64,000 nucleotides of DNA from Defluviicoccus sp. bin129 (GCA_002239065.1 MPNO01000010.1:30977-94976), one strand, 5' to 3'; positions 42,410 through 51,958 are shown, numbered from the stretch's first letter. Numbers and translations are program-made. Notes: generated by a model from the letters alone, not told the origin.

Positions 42410-43291
42410 GTGAGCCCTCCGATCCGCCCGCGGCGCAGCGCGCTCTACATGCCGGGCGCCAATGCGCGCGCCCTGGAGAAGGGCCGGAGCCTCGCCGCCG
42501 ACGTGCTGATCATGGATCTCGAGGACGGCGTGCTGCCCGACGCCAAGGTCGAGGCGCGCGACCGGATCGCCGGCACGCTCGCCGCGGGCGGGTACGGGGC
42601 GCGCGAGATCGTGGTGCGGGTCAACGGCATCGGCACGCCGTGGTTCGCGGACGACCTCGCGATGGCCGCGCGCGGCGCCGATGCGGCGATGCTGCCCAAG
42701 GTCGAGGACCCGGCGACGGTGGTCGGCGCGGCCGCCGCCCTGGAGGCGGCGGGCGCCCCGCCCGGGATGGGCATCTGGTGCATGCTGGAGACGCCGACGG
42801 GCATCCTGGATGCGCGCGCGATCGCCCGCGCCCATCCCCGCATGGCGGCGCTCACGCTGGGCACCGCCGATCTGTCGAAGGCGCTCAACGCCGACCTCCA
42901 CGCCCCGGACCGGCTGCCGCTGGTGACCAGCATGGGGCTTTGCGTGCTCGCCGCGCGCGAGGCCGGGCTCGCGGTGCTGGACGCGCCCCATTTCGACCTC
43001 TCCGACGACGCGGGGTTTGAGCGCGCCTGCCGCCAGGGGCGGTCCTTCGGCTTCGACGGCAAGTCGCTCCTGCACCCCAGGACCATCGCCGTCGCCAACG
43101 CCGTGTTCGGCCCGTCCGAGGCCGACATCGACCGGGCGCGGCGCATCGCCGCCGCCTGGCGCGCAGCCGCCGCCGAGGGCAAGGGGGTCACGCTGGTCGA
43201 CGGCAGGTTGATCGAGGCCCTCCATGTCGAGGAGGCCGAGCGCACGCTGGCGCTCGCGGAACGAATCGCGGCGCTCGAAGAGGCGGGGTGA
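42410..43291 (+). CDS. HpcH/HpaI-family CoA-ester lyase (CitE/malyl-CoA lyase-like)
   Basis: A 293-residue TIM-barrel enzyme starting with GTG at 42410. RRSALYMPGANARALEKG is the family N-terminus, DVLIMDLEDGVLPDAKVEAR contains the magnesium-binding acidic residue, VRVNGIGTPWFADDL the Arg that binds the acid, MLPKVEDPATV and IWCMLETPTGILDA further active-site parts. Members cleave malyl-CoA, citramalyl-CoA or citryl-type esters to acetyl-CoA or pyruvate. Location upstream of sdh in related genomes, as I recall, links it to central carbon metabolism. Confidence 0.9.
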   Translation: MSPPIRPRRSALYMPGANARALEKGRSLAADVLIMDLEDGVLPDAKVEARDRIAGTLAAGGYGAREIVVRVNGIGTPWFADDLAMAARGADAAMLPKVEDPATVVGAAAALEAAGAPPGMGIWCMLETPTGILDARAIARAHPRMAALTLGTADLSKALNADLHAPDRLPLVTSMGLCVLAAREAGLAVLDAPHFDLSDDAGFERACRQGRSFGFDGKSLLHPRTIAVANAVFGPSEADIDRARRIAAAWRAAAAEGKGVTLVDGRLIEALHVEEAERTLALAERIAALEEAG

Positions 43292-43324
43292 GGGGGGCCG
43301 GGAGAGTTTCTGCTTCAGGCGAGT

Positions 43325-43374
43325 TTGTGACCCGCATTTCCCCATTTTGTGGGCCACAAAACAGCTTGTGACCC
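43325..43374. repeat. TTGTGACCC direct repeats flanking a TTTTGTGG/CCACAAAA palindrome
   Basis: TTGTGACCC occurs at 43325-43333 and 43366-43374. Between them TTTTGTGG (43345-43352), one G, and CCACAAAA (43354-43361) form a perfect palindrome. The TTGTG motifs are about 20 bases apart, near two helical turns. The cluster is in the 94-base gap between the CoA-ester lyase and fic genes and may be a terminator for both strands or a protein-binding site. Confidence 0.6.
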
Positions 43375-43385
43375 ATTGGCGAGTA

Positions 43386-44498
43386 TCAAAATACGTCCCG
43401 TCCTTCGGCGATATTCAGGAGTTCCGGAAACACGAGCACGCTTGCCTGCCGGCCGCTTGCCGGTACGAGCACGCGCAGAATTTCGCCCTCGCGCAATGCG
43501 ACCAGTATCCGCTGCACCGAAGACGTTGGGATGCCCGCACGGTTCCTGAAATGGCTGGCGCTGAAGATCGGTCGCTCGAATATCCAGTCCAGGGCGAGAA
43601 TGGCGTATTGGGAACGGGTGATTTCCATCACGCGGTTTTTCATCTTTCCGTACAGGTCCAGAATGCCCCTCGCCTTCTTGAGATTGTCTTCCGCCTGCTC
43701 CCCGAGGGCTTCGAGGAAGAACCGCGCCCAGCCAGTCCAATCGTCGTCTCGGGAGACGGCAAGCAGCCCGTCATAGTATGCATCGCGCCGGGCCTCGAAG
43801 TAGGCGCTGATGTAGAACATGGGGGCACGAATGAGGCCATGCTGCCACATGAACAACGGTACCAACATACGTCCAAGGCGTCCGTTGCCGTCCAGGAAAG
43901 GGTGGAGCGCTTCGAATTCGGCATGCAGGACGGCAAGCTGCACCAGCCGGTCCGGGACTTCCTCATGGATGTATCCTTCCCATGTACTCATGGCATCGGG
44001 GAGCCCGTCGGCTGCAATCGGAACAAACCTGGCGTCCTCCAAGCTGCACCCGGGCGGCCCAATCCAGTTGGGAACGCGTCGATATTCGCCGGGTGCATAG
44101 CCTTCGCCGCGCGCGCCTGCGAGCAACACGGAATGCGCGTCCCGAATGACTCGCTGGGATAGCGGCAACGTCTCCAGGGAGGTTCTCGCCCGCCTCATCG
44201 CGGAGCGATAGTTGAGCACCTCATGAATATCGTCGCGCCGTTCACGCGATTCCGGCACGCGCCCTGCCTCGAACTCCAATATTTCTCCGATGGCGACCTG
44301 GGTGCCTTCTATCCGCGACGATAGAACCGCTTCCTGGGTGGTCAGCGGTGCCAGAAGCACATCGGCGTTCGGAATCGCCGCGAGCATTCCATCGTAACGC
44401 GCAACGGCTGCCGCCGTCGGGCCGAGCAACGGGATCAGCCGGGACCAATCGAGCAGACCATCCGGCGGGAACTTTCCCCGGTGGTATTGAACAACCAT
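43386..44498 (-). CDS. Fic-domain AMP-transferase with N-terminal inhibitory helix
   Basis: A 370-residue protein. The catalytic loop HPFLDGNGRLGR (H199-R210) is intact, so it should transfer AMP or another nucleotide monophosphate to a target hydroxyl. SSRIEG (S60-G65) fits the (S/T)xxxE(G/N) inhibitory helix, placing it in the class with the inhibitor in the same protein, N-terminal to the Fic core. A winged-helix region (about 315-345, ILALDWIFERPIFSASHFRNRAGIPTSS) follows, and VALREGEILRVLV is its wing. Codon and base use are less GC-rich than the neighbours, so it may be acquired. Confidence 0.92.
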   Translation of the reverse strand: MVVQYHRGKFPPDGLLDWSRLIPLLGPTAAAVARYDGMLAAIPNADVLLAPLTTQEAVLSSRIEGTQVAIGEILEFEAGRVPESRERRDDIHEVLNYRSAMRRARTSLETLPLSQRVIRDAHSVLLAGARGEGYAPGEYRRVPNWIGPPGCSLEDARFVPIAADGLPDAMSTWEGYIHEEVPDRLVQLAVLHAEFEALHPFLDGNGRLGRMLVPLFMWQHGLIRAPMFYISAYFEARRDAYYDGLLAVSRDDDWTGWARFFLEALGEQAEDNLKKARGILDLYGKMKNRVMEITRSQYAILALDWIFERPIFSASHFRNRAGIPTSSVQRILVALREGEILRVLVPASGRQASVLVFPELLNIAEGRDVF

Positions 44499-44814
44499 GC
44501 GCGAACCACTCCCCGCCCAAATCGGGTGTCACGCTCCTGCACACCCTTTCGTCCTCTGGGGCCGACCAAGCCGGAGAATACCCGATGACTGCCGCGAACG
44601 GCGAGAGCGAGATCATCGTGATTCCGGTTGCCGACCGTCTTTGATGCAGGATCCGGCGGGGTTTGCCGCTCGACGACCGAAGCGGCCAAAACGGGCGGCA
44701 AACAGGGGGTTCGAGGTCAGCGTGCACAGGTCGTGCCGCCCCGCCGCCGCCCAATTTGACTTGCCCCGGGTACCGGTCTAAACCGGGCCGCAGCATCCAG
44801 CAGGGTTAGCGTCG
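44499..44814. other. 316-base intergenic stretch between fic and sdhC
   Basis: No convincing gene was found. A short frame ending near 44644 contains MTAANGESEIIVIPVADRL but has no homology I recognise and no good start context. The right part holds the predicted sdh promoter. Confidence 0.5.
44756..44784 (+). promoter_or_regulatory. Candidate sdhCDAB promoter
   Basis: TTGACT (44756-44761) and TAAACC (44779-44784) are separated by 17 bases. The inferred start near 44791 gives a 24-base leader to the sdhC ATG at 44815. Confidence 0.5.
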
Positions 44815-45210
44815 ATGAGCAACCGGGACCGGCCGCTGTCCCCCCATCTCCAGGTCTACCGGCCGCAGATCACCTCGGTGCTGTCGATCGCCCACCGCGC
44901 GACCGGGGTCGTGCTGGCGGCGGGGCTGATCCTGCTGCTGTGGTGGCTCGCCGCGGCGGCGTCCGGGCCCGATGCGTTCGGCGCCGCGCAGGACGCCGCC
45001 GGATCGTTTCTCGGCCGGCTGTTCCTGTTCGGCTGGACCTTCGCGCTGTTCTACCATCTGTGCAACGGCATCCGGCATCTGTTCTGGGATATCGGGCGCG
45101 GCTTCGAGCTCGGCACCGTGGCGCTGACCGGCTGGCTGGCGGTGGTCGGGGCGGCGGCTCTGACCGGGCTCTCCTGGGTGCTCGCCTACGCCGCCATGGG
45201 GGCGCTGTGA
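44815..45210 (+). CDS. sdhC: Succinate dehydrogenase cytochrome b556 subunit
   Basis: A 131-residue membrane anchor of complex II with three hydrophobic spans. RPLSPHLQVYRPQITSVLSIAHRATGVVL is the family signature that binds quinone (Ser/Arg), and FYHLCNGIRHLFWD supplies the haem-ligating His. The stop overlaps the sdhD ATG by one base (TGATG). Confidence 0.97.
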   Translation: MSNRDRPLSPHLQVYRPQITSVLSIAHRATGVVLAAGLILLLWWLAAAASGPDAFGAAQDAAGSFLGRLFLFGWTFALFYHLCNGIRHLFWDIGRGFELGTVALTGWLAVVGAAALTGLSWVLAYAAMGAL

Positions 45211-45590
45211 TGAGCCTGCGCACGCCGCTCGGCCGGGTGCGCGGGCTCGGCTCGGCCAAGGAGGGGACCGCGCATTGGTGGGCCCAGCGGCTGACCGCGA
45301 TCGCCCTGGTCCCGCTGGTGATCTGGTTCGCGGTCTCGCTGATCATGCTCACCGGCGCCGACCACGAGGCGGTGACCGCGTGGCTCGGCGACCCCGCGGC
45401 GGCGGTGTTCATGCTGCTCCTGATCCTCGCCGGGTTCCACCATGCCCAGCTCGGCATGCAGGTGGTGATCGAGGACTATGTGCACGCCGAATGGCTCAAG
45501 ATCGCCCTGGTGACGGCGGTCAAGTTCGCCGCCGTCGCGCTCGGAATCGGCGCCGCCTTCTCGGTCCTCAAGCTCGCGCTCGGAGGCTGA
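45210..45590 (+). CDS. sdhD: Succinate dehydrogenase membrane anchor subunit
   Basis: A 126-residue protein with three hydrophobic spans. [18 protein letters not shown] is the conserved N-terminal part of the alphaproteobacterial SdhD, and [19 protein letters not shown] contains the haem His and quinone-site Asp/Tyr. With SdhC it binds haem b and ubiquinone. It precedes sdhA by four bases. Confidence 0.96.
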   Translation: MSLRTPLGRVRGLGSAKEGTAHWWAQRLTAIALVPLVIWFAVSLIMLTGADHEAVTAWLGDPAAAVFMLLLILAGFHHAQLGMQVVIEDYVHAEWLKIALVTAVKFAAVALGIGAAFSVLKLALGG

Positions 45591-45594
45591 ACCG

Positions 45595-47388
45595 ATGACC
45601 GGAGCCTACCAGATCGTCGACCACAGCTACGACGTCGTGGTGATCGGCGCCGGCGGGGCGGGGCTGCGCGCGACCTTCGGCATGGCGGTCAAGGGGCTCA
45701 AGACCGCCTGCGTCACCAAGGTCTTCCCGACCCGCAGCCACACCGTCGCCGCCCAGGGCGGGATCTCGGCTGCGCTCGGCAATATGAGCGAGGACGACTG
45801 GCGCTGGCATTTCTACGACACCGTCAAGGGCGCCGACTGGCTGGGCGACCAGGACGCGATCGAATACATGTGCCGCGAGGCGATCCCGGCGGTGATCGAG
45901 CTCGAGCATTACGGCGTGCCGTTCTCGCGCACCCCGGAAGGCAAGATCTACCAGCGCCCGTTCGGCGGCATGACGACGCGCTACGGCGAGGGGCCGCCGG
46001 CCAGGCGCACCGCCGCCGCCGCGGACCGGACGGGGCATGCGATCCTGCACACGCTGTACCAGCAGGCGCTGCGCCACGACGCCGAGTTCTTCATCGAGTA
46101 TTTCGCGATCGACCTGATCGTCGACGACTCGGGCGCGGTGCGCGGGGTGATGGCGTGGAACCTCGACGACGGCACCATCCACCGCTTCCAGGCGCAGATG
46201 ACGGTGATCGCGACCGGCGGCTACGGGCGGTCCTATTTCGCCTGCACCGGGGCGCATACCCAGACCGGCGACGGCAACGCGATGGCGCTGCGGGCCGGGC
46301 TGCCGCTCGAGGACATGGAGTTCATCCAGTTCCACCCGACCGGGATCTACGGCGCCGGCTGCCTGATCACCGAGGGGGTGCGCGGCGAGGGCGGCTATCT
46401 CACCAATGCGGCGGGCGAGCGCTTCATGGAGCGCTACGCCCCCAACGTGAAGGACCTCGCCTCGCGCGACGTGGTCTCGCGCGCGATGACGATGGAGATG
46501 CGCGAGGGGCGCGGGGTCGGCGAGCACGGCGACCACATCCACCTGCATATCGAGCATCTCGACGCCAAGGTGATCGCCGAGCGCCTGCCCGGCATCTCCG
46601 AGACCGCCAAGATCTTCGCCGGCGTCGACGTGACCCGCGAGCCGGTGCCGGTGCTGCCGACCGTGCATTACAACATGGGCGGCGTGCCGACCAACCATCT
46701 GGGCGAGGCGCGCGCGCCCGCCAACGGCGCCGTCGAGGCCACGGTGCCGGGGCTGATGGCGATCGGCGAGGCGGCCTGCGTCTCGGTGCACGGCGCCAAC
46801 CGGCTGGGCTCGAACTCGCTCCTGGACCTCGTCGTGTTCGGCCGGGCGGCGGCCAATCGCTGCGTCGCCATCCTCGAGCCCGGCGCCTCGCAGCCGCCGC
46901 TCCCCGCCGATTCCGCGGACGGCGCGCTGGCCCGCCTCGATTCCCGCCGCCACGCCGCGGGCGGCACGAGATGCGCCGCGCTCCGCCTCGAGATGCAGCA
47001 GATCATGCAGAGCCACTGCGCGGTGTTCCGCACCGGCGAGATCCTGGGCGAGGGCAAGGAGAAGCTGCGCCTTGTGTGGCAGGGGCGCGACGACATGTCG
47101 GTGTCCGACCGGTCGATGATCTGGAACTCCGACCTGGTCGAGGCGCTCGAATTCGACAACCTGCTCGCCCAGTCGGTGGTCAGCATCGACGCCGCGCTCG
47201 ACCGCGAGGAGAGCCGCGGCGCGCACGCCCGCGAGGATTTTCCCGAGCGCGACGACGAGACCTGGATGAGGCACACCCTGGTCTGGCTCGACGAGGACGG
47301 CCGGTCGCGCATGGAATACCGGCCGGTGCACACCAGCACGATGACCAACCAGGTCCAGGCGGTGCCGCCCAGGGACCGCGTCTACTGA
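45595..47388 (+). CDS. sdhA: Succinate dehydrogenase flavoprotein subunit
   Basis: A 597-residue FAD subunit that oxidises succinate to fumarate in the citric acid cycle. [20 protein letters not shown] is the FAD dinucleotide fold, [17 protein letters not shown] has the His that carries covalent [17 protein letters not shown] and the [18 protein letters not shown] motif line the dicarboxylate site. SdhE-type flavination is expected but that gene is not in the window. Confidence 0.98.
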   Translation: MTGAYQIVDHSYDVVVIGAGGAGLRATFGMAVKGLKTACVTKVFPTRSHTVAAQGGISAALGNMSEDDWRWHFYDTVKGADWLGDQDAIEYMCREAIPAVIELEHYGVPFSRTPEGKIYQRPFGGMTTRYGEGPPARRTAAAADRTGHAILHTLYQQALRHDAEFFIEYFAIDLIVDDSGAVRGVMAWNLDDGTIHRFQAQMTVIATGGYGRSYFACTGAHTQTGDGNAMALRAGLPLEDMEFIQFHPTGIYGAGCLITEGVRGEGGYLTNAAGERFMERYAPNVKDLASRDVVSRAMTMEMREGRGVGEHGDHIHLHIEHLDAKVIAERLPGISETAKIFAGVDVTREPVPVLPTVHYNMGGVPTNHLGEARAPANGAVEATVPGLMAIGEAACVSVHGANRLGSNSLLDLVVFGRAAANRCVAILEPGASQPPLPADSADGALARLDSRRHAAGGTRCAALRLEMQQIMQSHCAVFRTGEILGEGKEKLRLVWQGRDDMSVSDRSMIWNSDLVEALEFDNLLAQSVVSIDAALDREESRGAHAREDFPERDDETWMRHTLVWLDEDGRSRMEYRPVHTSTMTNQVQAVPPRDRVY

Positions 47389-47400
47389 TCCGGAGCCGCC

Positions 47401-48180
47401 ATGGCCGAGTTCGCGCTGCCCGCCAATTCGAAGATCCGCAAGGGGAAGGACCACGCGGCGCCCGACGGCGCCGGGCGGCCGAAAAAGTTCAGGATCTATC
47501 GCTGGGACCCCGATTCGGACGAGACGCCCCGGATCGACAGCTTCACCGTCGACCTCGACGATTGCGGGCCGATGGTCCTCGACGCGGTGATCAAGATCAA
47601 GAACGAGGTCGATTCGACGCTGACCTTCCGCCGCTCCTGCCGCGAGGGGGTGTGCGGCAGCTGCGCGATGAACGTCGACGGCACCAACACGCTGGCCTGC
47701 ACGCGGTTCATCGACGACATCAGGGGCGACGTGAAGGTCTACCCCCTGCCGCACATGAAGGTGGTCAAGGATCTGGTGCCCGACCTGACGGACGCCTACG
47801 CGCAATACGCCGCGATCGAGCCCTGGCTCAAGACCGAGACCCCGGCGCCGCCCGACGCCGAGCGGCTGCAATCGCCGGCCGACCGCGAGAAGCTCGACGG
47901 GCTGTGGGAGTGCATCCTGTGCTTCTGCTGCACCACCAGCTGCCCGAGCTACTGGTGGAACGGCGACCGCTATCTCGGCCCGGCGGCGCTGCTCCAGGCC
48001 AATCGCTGGATCGCCGATTCGCGCGACGAGCACACCGGCGAGCGGCTCGATGCGCTGGAAGACCCGTTCCGGCTCTATCGCTGCCACACCATCATGAACT
48101 GCACCAAGGCCTGCCCCAAGGACCTCAACCCGGCCCGCGCCATCGGCGCGATCAAGCAGCGCATGGTGGCCAGGCGGTAG
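47401..48180 (+). CDS. sdhB: Succinate dehydrogenase iron-sulfur subunit
   Basis: A 259-residue subunit with three clusters. [21 protein letters not shown] binds [2Fe-2S], [16 protein letters not shown] binds [4Fe-4S], and [13 protein letters not shown] completes [3Fe-4S]. It relays electrons from FAD to ubiquinone. It ends the sdhCDAB operon and converges on the acyl-CoA ligase with 21 bases between stops. Confidence 0.98.
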   Translation: MAEFALPANSKIRKGKDHAAPDGAGRPKKFRIYRWDPDSDETPRIDSFTVDLDDCGPMVLDAVIKIKNEVDSTLTFRRSCREGVCGSCAMNVDGTNTLACTRFIDDIRGDVKVYPLPHMKVVKDLVPDLTDAYAQYAAIEPWLKTETPAPPDAERLQSPADREKLDGLWECILCFCCTTSCPSYWWNGDRYLGPAALLQANRWIADSRDEHTGERLDALEDPFRLYRCHTIMNCTKACPKDLNPARAIGAIKQRMVARR

Positions 48181-48201
48181 CCGCCGCCCCGTCCCCGCGC
48201 C

Positions 48202-49848
48202 CTACGCCGAAGCCTCCGCCATCCGCGCGGCCACCCGCTCGGCGAGGCGGCGGCGGTTGACCCGCATGGTCTGGCCGCGCGGGAAATCGGCGAAGCGCTC
48301 GACGCGGACCGGGAACTTGTAGCGCGCGAGCCCGCGGGCATCGAGGAACTCGGTCACCTCGTCGAGCGCGATCGAATCCGCGCCGCTCGCGATCACGCAG
48401 AGGCAGGGGATTTCGCCCAGCGTCTCGTCGGGGATGGGGACGATCGCGGCTTCGAGGATCCCGGGGTGCTCTGCGAGGATGCTCTCGAGCTCCAGCGGGA
48501 AGACGTTCATGCCGCCGCGGTTGATCATCTCCTTGATCCGCCCGACCAGGGTGACGTAGCCGTCCCGGTCGATCGTCGCCACGTCGCCGGTGCGGAACCA
48601 GCCCTCGGGGCCGAGCGTCCCCCAGGCCTCGATCGTCGCCTCGGGGTTGCGGAAATAGCCCGAGCTGGTCGCCGGGCCGCGGATCCACAGCTCGCCCGGC
48701 TGGCCGGCGGGGAGCGGGTCTCCCGCCGCGTCGACGACGCGGACCTCGCCGCCGTCCATCACCCGGCCGATCGAGGGGCCGCGGCGGATCTCCTCGGGGT
48801 CGTCGATCGCCACCTGGCCGAAGGAGCAGGCCTCCATCGCGCCGCCCGCCTTGACCACCGGGCAGCCGAACCGCTCCTCGGCCCGTTCGATCACCGCCGG
48901 GGGCAGGTTGGCCGAGCCGGTGCGGATCACCCTGAGCGAGGAGGTGTCGTGCTCGGCGAGTAGGGGCGAATCCGCGAGCCGGGCGAGGATCGCCGGCGCG
49001 GTGTGGATCGCGCTCACCCGCTCGTGCGCGATGGCGGGAAGCAGCGCGTCGGGCGCGAACCCGTCGGTCAGCACGAAGCGCGCCCCGGTGACCAGCCAGC
49101 CGCCCCAGGCGTGGTAGCCGGGGCCGCCCGACATCGGCACGAAGCCGCCGATCACGTCCCGCCCGGTCACCCCCATCCGCGCGGTCACCCCCTTGGCCCA
49201 GAGCAGCTCCTGCTGTTCCAGCCGTTCGACCAGCTTGGGCATCCCGGTGCTGCCCGAGGTCACCACCAGCTTGGTCACCTCGTGCGGGCCGTAGCGCCGG
49301 TCCTCGCCGGGGACCCTGGCGGCGCTCTCCGCCGCGTCGTCGAGCGAAACCGGGACGCAGCCCGCCGCGTCGGCGCCCGGATCGACCGCGACCACGGTCA
49401 TCGCCGTGTGGCGCTCGCGGACCGCGCGGGCCAGCGCGACCATGTCGTTGCCGCGGAAGCGGCCCGGCACCACCATCGCGCCGGGCTCCAGCAGGTCGAC
49501 CACCGCCTCCAGCTCGGCGCCGCGCCACACCACCGGCACATAGGCGGCGAGCAGCCCGAGACGCTTGAGCGCGAGGCGGATCAGCGATTCCTCCACCGAG
49601 TTGGGGAGCTGGAGGACCACCGGCGTGTCGCGTTCCAGCCCGATCCCGGCGAGCGTCCGGGCGAAGCCCTCGACCGCCGCCAGCGCCTCGCGCCAGCTCA
49701 GCCGGCGGCGCGAATCCACGATCGAGACGTCGTCCGGCCGCGCCGCCGCATGGGCTTCGAGGAGGTCGAGGGTGGTGGTGTCGGTCCACCAGCCCGCGCG
49801 CCGCCAGTCCTCGATCATCTCCGGGGTGAAGCGGGTCGGCTGGGCCAT
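48202..49848 (-). CDS. AMP-dependent acyl-CoA synthetase/ligase with altered A10 motif
   Basis: A 548-residue adenylate-forming enzyme. VVTSGSTGMPKLVE is the ATP-binding P-loop, GWFRTGDVATIDRDGYV carries the ribose-binding Asp, and GRIKEMINRGGMNVFPLELE the hinge. The A10 motif normally ends GK before RR; here PRGQTMRVNRRRL has M528-R529, so the catalytic Lys that drives adenylation is replaced by Arg. It might be slower or use another Lys. Preceding genes encode a ferredoxin and a flavoprotein, and the gap of 20 bases suggests one operon that activates and processes an organic acid. Relatives act on benzoate, cyclohexane carboxylate or fatty acids. Confidence 0.88.
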   Translation of the reverse strand: MAQPTRFTPEMIEDWRRAGWWTDTTTLDLLEAHAAARPDDVSIVDSRRRLSWREALAAVEGFARTLAGIGLERDTPVVLQLPNSVEESLIRLALKRLGLLAAYVPVVWRGAELEAVVDLLEPGAMVVPGRFRGNDMVALARAVRERHTAMTVVAVDPGADAAGCVPVSLDDAAESAARVPGEDRRYGPHEVTKLVVTSGSTGMPKLVERLEQQELLWAKGVTARMGVTGRDVIGGFVPMSGGPGYHAWGGWLVTGARFVLTDGFAPDALLPAIAHERVSAIHTAPAILARLADSPLLAEHDTSSLRVIRTGSANLPPAVIERAEERFGCPVVKAGGAMEACSFGQVAIDDPEEIRRGPSIGRVMDGGEVRVVDAAGDPLPAGQPGELWIRGPATSSGYFRNPEATIEAWGTLGPEGWFRTGDVATIDRDGYVTLVGRIKEMINRGGMNVFPLELESILAEHPGILEAAIVPIPDETLGEIPCLCVIASGADSIALDEVTEFLDARGLARYKFPVRVERFADFPRGQTMRVNRRRLAERVAARMAEASA

Positions 49849-49869
49849 CGGCGGACGGGTTGCGCGGCG

Positions 49870-50130
49870 TCAGAGCCGGGGGTCGAAGCGGCAGGTGCGC
49901 TGGAGCCGGGCCAGCAGCGCGCGCCATTCCTCGTCGGTATAGCGCCGCGGCTGGACGCGGATCGCTTCCACCGGGCAGTCGAACTCGCAGAGGAAGCAGC
50001 CCTGGCAGTCCTCGGCGTAGACCGCGCTCGCCTTGCCGTCCCGCATCCTGATGACGTCGGTGGGGCACGAATCCACGCAGGCGCCGCACCCCGTGCAGAC
50101 CCTCTCGTCGATGCGGAGCGCGACATGCAT
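49870..50130 (-). CDS. Two-cluster [4Fe-4S] ferredoxin (AprB-like partner)
   Basis: An 86-residue protein beginning MHVALRIDERVCTGCGACVD. Two CxxCxxCxxxCP sets are complete: CTGCGACVDSCP and CQGCFLCEFDCP, so it can hold two [4Fe-4S] clusters. The start follows the flavoprotein stop after five bases. Its size and partner resemble the beta subunit of adenylylsulfate reductase-like enzymes, in which the ferredoxin feeds or drains electrons of the FAD subunit. Confidence 0.85.
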   Translation of the reverse strand: MHVALRIDERVCTGCGACVDSCPTDVIRMRDGKASAVYAEDCQGCFLCEFDCPVEAIRVQPRRYTDEEWRALLARLQRTCRFDPRL

Positions 50131-50135
50131 CGGCG

Positions 50136-51845
50136 TCAGCTCCTGAAGAAGGGGTGGAGGATTTTCGCGCGCTCCGGCATCCGGTGGTGCTCGTCGTCGG
50201 GGATCGGCTCGTCGAACAGATCGAGCGCGCCGTTGCCGCCCATCCGCGCGAACGTGTATTTGAGCCAGTTCTCGTTGTCCATGTAGGGGTAGTCCTCGCG
50301 CAGCACGTTGCCGCGGCTCTCGGTGCGCCGGCGCACCACCTCGACCGAGATTTCCATGCATTGCAGGAAGTTGCGCATGCCCAGCACCTTGGCGAGGTCG
50401 TGCGGGTCGTGCGCCTTCATGGTGGGCACCAGCCGGCCCCTGATGTCGCGCACCCGGCGCAGGATGTTGTCGAGCCGCTCCTGGTTGAGAATCTCGGTGA
50501 TGTCGCTGCCGTAGAGGGCCTCGAGCTCGTCGCGGGTGGCGCCGAACCCGTTCTCGCCGGTCCGCTCCAGCGGCTCCAGGGTCTGGCGGGCGAGGCGGTC
50601 CAGCTGCGCGTCGACCGGCTCCGCCGGGGTCGTCCCGCTGGCCGCGGCGGCGCCGGTCCCGCCGGCATACCAGCCGCCCACCGCGCACAAATTGAGCGCC
50701 TGGGCGAGCCCCATGAAGCCGCCGTCGGACGTGTTGCCGGCGGCGTAGAGGCCGGGCAGCGTCGTCGCCCCGTCGCCCGCCACCCTGATGCCGGCGCCGC
50801 CGAGCGTGCCGCTCTGGAAGGGCAGCATGGTGACGAACGGGATGCGGTCCCGGCTCGGGTCGTAGCCCGCGCGCTCATAGGTGTTGAGCACGATGGGCAC
50901 GACCTGCTTGTAGAGCCTGAGGTTCTCCGGCGTCAGATGGGTCGCGTCCTTGTAGACCGGCCCCCGCCCCTCGCCGTACTCGCGGATCACCGCGCGGGCG
51001 AGGCGGAAGCGGCGGATGCGGTCGCCGCCGGCGATCTCGGTACCCTCGCCGTTGGAGAAGCGGACCCCGAGCCCGGCGCCCATCTCGAGCCCCGGGGCGG
51101 AGTAGAACTCGGCCGGGATCACCCCCCAGCCGGCCAGGAACTCCATCTTCGAGAGCTGGGCGCCGGCGCGGTAGGCCGCCGCCACGCCGTCGCCGGTGCA
51201 GTTGACCGGCATGCCGTGGAAGCCGGCCCCGGCGCGCGGATAGGGGATGTGCACCGGCCCGGTGCAGAGGATGGTCGAGGTGGCGCGGAAGACGTGGATC
51301 TCGCCGTCCACCGTGCCGACGCCGAGCGCGCCGACGACGCGCCCGCCGGTCGGGTGCTTGCCGTCCGAGGTGAGCAGCTCGGTGACCATGACGCGATTGA
51401 CCACCCCGACGCCGCGCCGCAGGGTCTCGTTCCTGAGCGCCATCATGAATTGCGGACCGCCCTCGGCCATCATCGCGTTGACCGGGAAGAGCGGCCCGAC
51501 GGCCATGTCGACGCGCTGGATCCGCCCCTGGTCCTTGATCCACTTGACGCCCCAGCCATCCATCGCCTGCAGCAGCTCGCCGGTGACCCGGATGCCGTCG
51601 CGCAGCGCGGTGACGTTGACCATCGGGTTGGTATGCGCCTTCACCCAGCGGTCGAGATCGTCGCCCTCCATGTAGGCCTGGAACACGCCCGAGGCGAGCG
51701 AGCTGGTGCCGCTCCGCCCGTAAAACCCCTTGTCGACCAGCAGTACCCGGACCCCGGCCTCGCTCGCCCGGATCGCCGCGCAGGCCGCGGCCACGCCGCC
51801 GCCCACCACCAGAACGTCGGCCTCGTGCAGATGGGTCTCGGGCAT
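50136..51845 (-). CDS. FAD-binding fumarate reductase/AprA-like flavoprotein
   Basis: A 569-residue flavoprotein of the succinate dehydrogenase/fumarate reductase/AprA superfamily. DVLVVGGGVAAACAAIRASEAG is the FAD motif, GRSGTSSLASGVFQA the isoalloxazine loop, and GLYAAGNTSDGGFMGLAQALN the second FAD motif. The C-terminal half (RVRDIRGRLVPTM, RRTESRGNVLREDYPYMDNENW) follows the AprA/SdhA linker with the catalytic Arg. The ferredoxin directly downstream supports an AprBA-like heterodimer. No sulfate activation genes (sat, qmo) are near, so dissimilatory sulfur chemistry is not supported. The substrate may be the CoA or acid handled by the adjacent ligase. Confidence 0.85.
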   Translation of the reverse strand: MPETHLHEADVLVVGGGVAAACAAIRASEAGVRVLLVDKGFYGRSGTSSLASGVFQAYMEGDDLDRWVKAHTNPMVNVTALRDGIRVTGELLQAMDGWGVKWIKDQGRIQRVDMAVGPLFPVNAMMAEGGPQFMMALRNETLRRGVGVVNRVMVTELLTSDGKHPTGGRVVGALGVGTVDGEIHVFRATSTILCTGPVHIPYPRAGAGFHGMPVNCTGDGVAAAYRAGAQLSKMEFLAGWGVIPAEFYSAPGLEMGAGLGVRFSNGEGTEIAGGDRIRRFRLARAVIREYGEGRGPVYKDATHLTPENLRLYKQVVPIVLNTYERAGYDPSRDRIPFVTMLPFQSGTLGGAGIRVAGDGATTLPGLYAAGNTSDGGFMGLAQALNLCAVGGWYAGGTGAAAASGTTPAEPVDAQLDRLARQTLEPLERTGENGFGATRDELEALYGSDITEILNQERLDNILRRVRDIRGRLVPTMKAHDPHDLAKVLGMRNFLQCMEISVEVVRRRTESRGNVLREDYPYMDNENWLKYTFARMGGNGALDLFDEPIPDDEHHRMPERAKILHPFFRS

Positions 51846-51958
51846 GGGGGTTTCTTGCCGCCGGTTGGGGCTTCGGTGGTAGCGGCTGGGTCCGGGGCTG
51901 TCAAACGACGGGACGCCGCCAGCCGGGCCGCCTCGCGCCGCGGGGGAAGGCGGGGTCC

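Noticed and set aside
44348..44644. Plus-strand 98-codon frame overlapping the fic start
   Set aside because: Most of it is antisense to fic and there is no family signal. Only its last 20 codons lie in intergenic DNA.
45568..48087. Minus-strand 839-codon frame across sdhA and sdhB
   Set aside because: The plus strand carries complete SdhA and SdhB with all cofactor motifs. The antisense product has no family features.
50136..51845. True adenylylsulfate reductase (dissimilatory sulfur metabolism)
   Set aside because: The flavoprotein/ferredoxin layout fits, but no sat, qmo or dsr genes are near, and a CoA ligase is linked instead.
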